Shown piece by piece: positions 57,755 through 64,000 of a stretch of DNA of 64,000 nucleotides (position 1 is its first letter; every line of letters begins with the position of its first letter). Below the pieces are notes generated by a model. That model saw only the letters and a program-made list of their open reading frames with translations. It made no database searches and was not told the origin of the DNA. The stretch comes from Hirundichthys speculiger (taxonomy: Eukaryota > Chordata > Actinopteri > Beloniformes > Exocoetidae): NCBI GenBank assembly GCA_018398805.1, contig JAGFBZ010000371.1:432001-496000 (forward strand), read 5' to 3'. Position numbers and translations under genes: made by a program.

Positions 57755-58822
57755 GAGGTGGGCGATACTGGGAGTAGTGGGAGGTAAATACAGGGCCGAT
57801 ACCGATACTTTTTCATATTAAGCTTAATCTGTCATGACACTGCTGACCTTTTGGCGTTTTTTTGTTTTTTTTTAAACTTAGGATAACATTTCGACAAACT
57901 TTATAGGTGACAGTAAAATACTTTATTATCACAATTAACATTTTTGTGTAAATATTGATGTGGGCGGGCCTGGGGGGGAGGGGCCAGACTGAATCTACCT
58001 GCATGCTTGTTTGGCCGCTGAGCCACGTGATGATGCAACGTCAAAAGACAAGACGAGAGGGGAGGGGCTATGGAGCCCCGTTTGGGTCATAATTCAATGA
58101 ATAAATGAGTCTATTATTATGAAATACGTATCCATTATTATGAAAAAATGTAATTATTATGAAACATATTTTTAATATTATTTAATTTTAGTTCATTGCA
58201 TACTAGTTTATTTCAGAATGGCTTTTTTTAATCTAAGAATGAGTTTTTACATAATGGCTTCGTTTTTCATAAGAATGAGCTTTTACATAATAATGACATT
58301 TTGCCAGTGGGCGGGACCAGTGGTTGACCTGCACGCTCATTGGCTGATCCTTCTCCATTCTACGCTCTGACATCGACTAGTTTTGACCGTGAGGTCCCGT
58401 TAGCAGCGGGCCGTGGCGTCATCAAGGTGCGCTCCTAGTCCGATTGTAGCTATGGCAGCTTGGACTGAGCTACAGGAAACCTTGACGTTTATTAGTCGAT
58501 GTCAACTTTTAACCGTAAACTGCCACCTACTGGCCTGGAGTATATACATTGCACCTCTCGCCCACTATCGATATTCACTGTTCTGTTGCTTATGCCTGAA
58601 TGAAAGAGCAGCCAATCACAGAAATGGCTCCGCCCCTTTCTGCTGTGATTGACACACAAATCATTCTTATGAAAAATTAAACCATTATCATAATAATGGG
58701 ACATATTTAATAATAATAGACTAATTTATTCATTGATTTATGACCCAAACGGGGCTCCATATGGATATCAATACCAGCATTGGTATCGATAATATCGATA
58801 TTTGGATCGATCCGCCCACCTC
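57755..58822. mobile_element. MITE element G, copy 2, with nested long-inverted-repeat element
   Basis: TA at 57753-57754 and 58823-58824. Ends GAGGTGGGCGATAC and CGCCCACCTC are inverted repeats. Internal GTAAATACAGGGCC and the CTTTTTCATATTAAG block match element G copy 1. A 689-bp element is inserted at 58071-58759. Confidence 0.85.
58071..58759. mobile_element. MITE with about 50-bp terminal inverted repeats, TA target
   Basis: Ends TGGAGCCCCGTTTGGGTCAT and complement, with the inverted repeat continuing for about 50 bp with few mismatches. TA lies at 58069-58070 and 58760-58761. TTATTATGAAA motifs recur in subterminal positions. No coding capacity. Confidence 0.92.
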
Positions 58823-58824
58823 TA

Positions 58825-59962
58825 GTGAAAACCTGCGTCAGAGAAGGAAAGCTTTCATACACGTTTTTCTTTCCTGAGCTTTTGCAGCTTCCGTTTAACC
58901 AAAATGTTTCGCAGCAGATCGCGGAGATCTGAATCAAAATCAGCAACTATCTATTTTTCATAAAATCAGCCGAGTCATCTCAGAGAGATTCATGACTCAT
59001 TGATATTCGGCGCGTCCCTCGTCTTCCTCTTTTACAGACCGGGAGCGTTAGCGCTCTGAGCGGCTCCGTGCTCCCGGCCCGGCCCGGTATTGATTTAGCG
59101 GCGCTGCGCTGGATTTGTGCTGCGTAATGAGGTCTCATCTCGTGATATTTTCCTAAGCGGAATGCAAATATTCCTTAAGGCTCGTGTAATTTCATCACGG
59201 CCGGTCCACTTCACCGCTGGCACGCAGTCAAAGTGCAGGACGACGGGCCCACAACTCATCCCGCCGGGGTTGGCGCCACTTTCAGCAGCGTTTTAAAGCG
59301 ACACCGACTCATTTTATCATCTTTCTACGTGAAGGACACTTGTGAGAATTATCATAATAGTTTCTGATGGGCAGTAAAACAAAGCAGCTGTAGAAACCCA
59401 ACACTAATATCCCGGGGCCGCGTCCTTCAGTCCTCTTAACTTTCTTTCTGCTTTCAAAGCAAATTATTTGTTGCAGCAAATAGCCAACGGTCTCTGCTGG
59501 GTTTTTTTTTGGTTTTTTTCTGTTGCTCGACTACTTCCTGCACACTGATGGATCGCGGTTGAATCGTGCCGGAGGGAAGATAGAGCAGCAGTTTCATTGT
59601 GGAGAAAATAAAAAGAGAAGAATGCTTCTGCTTATTAATGCAAATTGGTATCAAACTGAAGAGAAAGCGTTTAGGACCGTTGCAGCGCAGGACAGCGCGC
59701 ATCATGAGTTATTCATTCACTCCGTGATAATACGGTTGACGGGCTTGTGAGGGCCCGGCTCGGATCTGGAGGACTATTATGAGTGAGAAAAGAACATCTT
59801 GTTTTTATTATCTGTCGTAATGAATCGATTTGCGGCGAGCGACCGCGACTTGCCCGAGGGCGACTGAATGAAACCTGGACAGGTGGCGCAGCGCTGAAAA
59901 AGGCCTCTTCACGTTCAGCGGTAATCTGGGAGGGTCTGCTCTCCGCAGCTCGTTCCCACCGC
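58825..59962. other. Intron sequence, nothing recognised
   Basis: No repeat or exon recognised. Confidence 0.4.
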
Positions 59963-60812
59963 TGGGGCGGCGGTAGCATCTACCGCAGGAGAGGCGGTAG
60001 CATCTACCGCTGGAGCAGCGAAACGTCTACCGCAGGAGCGGCGGTCTCGTTTACCGCAGAAGAGGCGGTCGCGTCTACTGTAGGAGAGGCGGTAGCATTT
60101 ACCGCCGGAGCGGCAGTCGCGTTTACCGCAGGAGAGGCGGTCGCGTCTACTGCAGGAGAGGCGGTCGCGTCCAACACAGGAGAGGCGGTCGCGTCTACTG
60201 CCGGAGCGGCGGTCGCATCCAACGCAGGAGCGCTGGTCGCGTCTACAGCAGGAAGGCGGTCACGTCCAACACAGGAGAGGCGGTCGCGTCTACTGCTGGA
60301 GCTGCGGTTGCATCTACCGCAGGAGAGGCGGTCGCGTCTACTGCTGGAGCGGCGGTCACGTCCAACACAGGAGAGGCGGTCGCGTCTACTGCCAAAGCAG
60401 CAGTCGCATCCAACACAGGAGCGCTGGTCGCGTCTACAGCAGGAGAGGCGGTCGCGTCTACCGCAGGAGAGGCGGTCACGTCCAATGCAGGAGAGGCGGT
60501 CACGTCTACTGCCGGAGCGGCGGTTGCATCTACCGCAGGAGAGGCGGTCGCGTCTACTGCCGGAGCGGCAGTTGCGTCTACCGCAGGAGAGGCGGTCGTG
60601 TCTACAGCAGTAGAGGCGGTTGCGTCTACTGCCGGAGCAACAGTTGCATCTACCGCAGTAGAGGCGGTCGCATCTACCGCAGGAGCAGCGTTCGCGTCTA
60701 CTGTAGGAGATGAGGTCGCGTCTACCGCTGGAGTGGCGGTAGCGTCTACCGCAGGAGCGCTGGTCACGTCTACCGCAGGAGCGGCAGTCGCGTCTACAGC
60801 TGGAGCGGCAGT
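59963..60812. repeat. Minisatellite, 24-bp unit, about 35 copies, intronic
   Basis: A tandem array of GGAGAGGCGGTCGCGTCTAC plus four bases. Variants include GGAGCGGCGGTC and TCCAACACAGG. It is very CpG-rich. It is open on both strands (an Ala-Val-Ala-Ser-Thr-Ala-Gly-type repeat on plus, Val-Asp-Ala-Thr-Ala-type on minus). A one-unit indel at about 60250 shifts the frame. No splice context supports coding. Confidence 0.95.
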
Positions 60813-61458
60813 TAACCAGTCGAACGCGGACATGGATTCACAGAATCATGAACCACGCTGATGTCTTTCTGACAACTTGTCTGACACAGTTTTTATAAAT
60901 GTGCGCCACCGTGTGTGTGATGATGTATTTTTGCATGTGTTTGTGTTGCGTGGCATGAATATGATGCTACGTTCCCTGTTTTACACACTGCTGTTCCAGG
61001 ATTCCTGACTTCTAAATCTGCCTCTGAATGCATGTTGTTGCACACGAGTGAAGGTGGATCACCCACCGAAGGACATGAAATCTCTTGCAGCTCTGAAGAA
61101 TGATTATCGGAGAATACAAGCATGCATTTACGAGGTGCCTGCGTTTGTACGACAGCATATGAGGATTGTTGTTCGTGTTCTTCCGTGTGACCTCTGAATG
61201 GTTAACTCCCACAGCCGGAGCTGAATCCCTGATGAAGTCTGGATGTGTGGATGTTGTGTGTCCAGCATGTAACACGTGATGCTCTGTTTTCTATTCCCCT
61301 CCGTGAGCCTGGAAGGTGAAACAGCGATGGTTCTGCCAGCTCCGCCCACTGCATTGTGTGCGATGTTCCTAACCCGAACCCCGTTCAAACACCCACCGGT
61401 TTTCTCTCAATCTGTCACCTCATTTACTTCCTCTTCACCTCTTCTGTCTCTTTTGTAG
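60813..61458. other. Intron sequence upstream of the third visible exon
   Basis: No repeat recognised. A good polypyrimidine tract (CCTCTTCACCTCTTCTGTCT) precedes the acceptor. Confidence 0.6.
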
Positions 61459-61562
61459 CAGATAAAGACGGCGACGACTACTACACTCGTAAGCGCCACC
61501 TGCCTGACCTGGCAGCGAGAGGAACTCTTCCCTTGCATGTCCTCAAAATGACTCAAGAGCAG
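61459..61562 (+). CDS. shisa6: Shisa6-like gene, 104-nt coding exon
   Basis: It encodes DKDGDDYYTRKRHLPDLAAR, then GTLPLHVLKMTQEQ. The HLPDLAARGTLPL block is highly characteristic of vertebrate SHISA6. The acceptor reads TTTTGTAGCAG, a NAGNAG tandem site: use of the first AG gives LTDKD, of the second LNKD. The donor is CAG|GTGGGT. The exon starts in phase 1 and ends on a complete codon. Confidence 0.92.
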
Positions 61563-62012
61563 GTGGGTTCGATTCAAGCGAGCAGACTTCAGAAACAAGG
61601 TCGCGTTCTCGGCGGTTTTAAGTGGCTGCAGATTTGAATCTTTTAGATGTCACATGTGCAAACATGATGGGAGTTAGCTGGCGTTTTCTCACCCGCGGGA
61701 GGACTTGAGATGGACTAAGATAAGGAGAGTGGTGATGAGAGTAGTAACAGTTTCCTTGGTACAGTGATCCCTTATTTTTCGCGGTTAATGGGGACCGGCA
61801 CCCCCCCGCGACAATCAAAATCCTTATAGTCTGCTATAAGATTAAATTGCATATACATACGAGACGGTTTTGCTAGACGATGGCATTAACCATGAATGTA
61901 AATGCATGTGCAGTAGGTCGTTTGGTTTGGTTTGGTTCTGCAGGAGTGGGCGCAGAGCCTTTTACTCCTCGGTTTATGAATAAACTGAACTCATTTATCT
62001 TTTGCTCGGCAG
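61563..62012. other. Last intron, with a fragment of element H
   Basis: TA plus CAGTGATCCCTTATTTTTCG followed by GGTTAATGGGGACCGG at about 61763-61835 is the left end of element H. The rest is unremarkable. Confidence 0.65.
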
Positions 62013-62873
62013 CACCGGGAGAAGCAGCAGCCCCCGCAGTCCTCCATCTCCCAGGCCCCTCCCCCGTCGCAGTCGTCTCAGCGGGACTCTCAGCAGAGGC
62101 AGAGGCCTCGTCGCGTCCAGAGGGCCATGTCCCAGGACCGGGTCCTGTCCCCCCAAAGTGCCCCCCACCAGGACTACAGCATGTCCTCCAGTGACATGTC
62201 CCCCTACGGAGGCAGGATCCTCTCAGACGAGCAGCTCCTGTCCGCTGAGCGCCTGCGGTCCCAGGAGCGCCTCCTGCCGCAGGACCGCCACACCTCCCAG
62301 GACCGCCTCTACTCCAAGGACCGGATGTACTCCAAGGACCGGCTCCTGTCGCAGGACCACCTGTACTCCAAGGACCGCCATTATTCTCAAGAGCGCCTCT
62401 ACTCGCAGGACCGCCTGTACTCGCAGGACCGCCTCCTGTCCCAGGATCCCCTGCTGTCGCCGGACAAGCTGGTGATGTCGCTGAAGCGCGGCATGGTCAG
62501 CAGCATCTCCGGAGGCTTCCGCGGCAGCGACAAGTCCATGTCGCGCGCCATCTCGCACACGGACGTGTTCATGCCGACCACTCCCATCATGGATCGCTAC
62601 AAGATGACCAAAATGCACTCCCACCCCAGCGCCTCCAACAACGGCGGCGGAGGCGGCGGTGGCGGCGGCGGGGTGCCAGGGACGGGAGCCAGCGTGCACT
62701 CCAACACTTTAGCCATGAACCACACGGCGAGTAAACGGCAGGCGTTTGCCTCCCGACGGACTCACACGGTGGAGCAGCTGCACTACATCCCCCAGCACCA
62801 CCAGCAGCAGCCACCGCCGCCGCCGCAGCCGCAGCACTACCGCACAGGCAGCAAGACCGAAGTGACTGTGTGA
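62013..62873 (+). CDS. shisa6: Shisa6-like gene, terminal coding exon (286 codons plus stop), C-terminal tail with EVTV
   Basis: The acceptor is TTTTGCTCGGCAG and the exon starts on a complete codon after ...MTQEQ. It opens with a Gln/Pro/Ser-rich stretch, then RAMSQDRVLSP and GGRILSDEQLLS, followed by 13 hexapeptide units of type L(L/Y)S(Q/K)DR (62235-62468). RAISHTDVFMPTTPIMDRYK, MHSHPSASNN, a Gly run, SKRQAFASRRTHTVEQLHYI and a His/Gln/Pro run follow. It ends SKTEVTV, a class I PDZ ligand that in SHISA6 binds PSD-95-type scaffolds at the synapse. Most of these blocks match human SHISA6, which has about one hexapeptide where this fish has thirteen. A teleost paralogue of shisa6 is the main alternative. 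Confidence 0.92.
   Translation, partial: HREKQQPPQSSISQAPPPSQSSQRDSQQRQRPRRVQRAMSQDRVLSPQSAPHQDYSMSSSDMSPYGGRILSDEQLLSAERLRSQERLLPQDRHTSQDRLYSKDRMYSKDRLLSQDHLYSKDRHYSQERLYSQDRLYSQDRLLSQDPLLSPDKLVMSLKRGMVSSISGGFRGSDKSMSRAISHTDVFMPTTPIMDRYKMTKMHSHPSASNNGGGGGGGGGGVPGTGASVHSNTLAMNHTASKRQAFASRRTHTVEQLHYIPQHHQQQPPPPPQPQHYRTGSKTEVTV
62235..62468 (+). repeat. In-frame coding minisatellite: 13 hexapeptide units (18 nt each)
   Basis: Exactly 234 nt, 13 units. Residue pattern L/Y-L/Y/T-S-Q/K-D/E-R; the first unit is LLSAER and the last LLSPDK. Codons CAG/AAG-GAC-CGC and CTC/CTG-TAC/CTG-TCC/TCG are reused with synonymous changes. Confidence 0.95.
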
Positions 62874-63559
62874 CGGGACAAAAAAAAATAGAAGAAAAGT
62901 ACCGCAGGTGCCCGCGGCGCGCGGGTACGCCGGCCTTCCTTCAGAGTAGGATAGTGGCACTTTTCATTTTCTTAGACCGACGTTCCGGCAAACATTCCAG
63001 GACTGAGATCATCCGCTAGCTTTCTGTGAGACCGGAAAAATGAGCAACACTGTACACTGCATCATCTGAAGCCAGCGGGAAGGGGGGGTGGGGGGGTTTA
63101 GTTGTATCCAGCTGACCTGCTGGATGTTATTTCCATCGTCTTGATGATCCTGTTCGTCCACAGCCTGGTTCTGTCCACGTCTCAGACGTCCGTTCTGTGA
63201 CCTTTTTCTGGCAAAATCTTAAAGGGCTTTGCATGGTTCAACACAAGAACTGATTTCTCCGTGACTTCCGCTGTGCAACACGCCGCCGCCGCCGCCGCCA
63301 CAGGCGACGAACTGAAGAACTGAAACAACTTTATAAATATATCAATGACAGTATTAAAACAAACAAAACCAATAAAAAAAGAAGAACTGTTTGTAAGCCC
63401 CGCCCTCCTCATAGCTCTGTAGGATCTGACATGGACGCCATCAGCACGTGGGTTCACAACTGATACTTTCGTGTTACAAAGCACAACACTAGCTTGTTTT
63501 TTGGCTATTTTTCTTTTCCTATTTTCTTCTTTGTTTTTTTTTGTCTTCCGGTAGACAAT

Positions 63560-63567
63560 TGTAAATA
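63560..63567 (+). promoter_or_regulatory. Pumilio-type motif in the 3' UTR
   Basis: TGTAAATA matches the core Pumilio recognition element UGUA(A/U)AUA. Confidence 0.5.
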
Positions 63568-63896
63568 AGCTATATTAGAAGCAGTAACATGGACAAGTCT
63601 GTACTGGATGGACTTTGTATTAGACTGTCTGTTTTCGATAGATTCTTTAAACGCAACTATTAATCATCACTGTTTCGTGAGTTCAGAATAGAAACCCACT
63701 TAACCGAGTATTTGACAGGATCAATAAATACTGTACTCTGTGTGTTGTTGCTAAACCGTCTGGACGAGGAGTGAAGGAGCGCGTTGTCGATGGCGGATGA
63801 ATCGCTGATCATATCCGGATGTAAACTGTGTCCCGTCGACAGCAGGACGCTTGACTTTCATGGAAATGGATTATAATGCTTGTCAAAGTAGGCTCA

Positions 63897-63902
63897 AATA
63901 AA
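63897..63902 (+). terminator. Probable main poly(A) signal
   Basis: AATAAA about 1.0 kb after the stop codon; a cleavage site would be expected at about 63915-63930. Confidence 0.65.
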
Positions 63903-64000
63903 CCATTCATATTTTTCTAAACATGCAACGTGGTTTCATGAAGTTTGATTCTTCTGACTGTCATTTCTGGTCGAGTGCAGAGGAGGCGTAAATGAGTTTT

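Larger units (their letters stand above)
62874..63920 (+). other. shisa6: Shisa6-like 3' UTR (approximate end)
   Basis: It follows the stop codon. AATAAA-type signals occur at 63371, 63723 and 63897; the last is the likely major site. G-rich runs lie at about 63083-63098 and a CCG run at 63283-63299. Confidence 0.7.

Noticed and set aside
59783..60861. Open frames on both strands, Ala/Val/Thr-rich
   Set aside because: A by-product of the 24-bp minisatellite, with no splice support.

Overview
This is vertebrate nuclear DNA, almost certainly from a teleost fish. The only host gene I can recognise is the 3' part of a plus-strand shisa6-type gene (AMPA-receptor auxiliary subunit family). Most of the remaining sequence is intronic or intergenic DNA filled with teleost-style DNA transposons: hAT, Tc1/mariner, pogo/Tigger, piggyBac- and Harbinger-like elements, plus one LINE tail and very large minisatellites. 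I see no prokaryotic operon, CRISPR array, rRNA or tRNA gene.

Host gene: four coding exons can be joined by splice sites and phase: 47681-47743, 57445-57597, 61459-61562 and 62013-62873, followed by a 3' UTR with a poly(A) signal near 63897. They encode only the cytoplasmic tail, ending in the PDZ ligand EVTV. The signal peptide, Cys-rich ectodomain and membrane exon were not found and probably lie upstream of the window, so positions 1-47680 are probably intronic; that is an inference.

Layout: 1-9700 is mostly featureless, with a 21-bp minisatellite (4182-4964), a hAT MITE (7549-7976) and a long TGAA-type array (8060-8925). 9711-12699 is a four-deep nest of transposons, each layer bounded by its own target-site duplication (TSD). 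14602-17520 holds a nested pair of MITEs, a 564-bp fold-back hAT and a LINE tail. 18831-20245 is a patchwork of dispersed repeats. 22952-26343 is a structurally complete hAT transposon with an uninterrupted 781-codon transposase, identical 8-bp TSDs and a promoter-side inverted repeat carrying two RFX X-box motifs. 27131-28144 is a decayed GTF2IRD2-type hAT fossil split by a Tc1-like MITE. 28390-44188 holds many MITEs, a 15-bp minisatellite (35630-36542) and a Tigger-like element (43270-44188). 45879-48823 holds further MITEs around the first coding exon. The introns between the coding exons contain a 2.3-kb 21-bp minisatellite (50035-52337), a 44-nt poly-C run, a palindromic AAGTATACTTGCA-type cluster (54378-54612), more MITEs and a 24-bp minisatellite (59963-60812).

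The most interesting points are: the intact hAT with a PCNA-box-like N-terminus and paired X-boxes; the nested transposons whose TSDs give an insertion order, with a related copy lacking the insertions nearby; the exactly 13-fold hexapeptide expansion in the Shisa tail; and several huge minisatellites whose unit lengths are all multiples of three, so they mimic long open frames on both strands.
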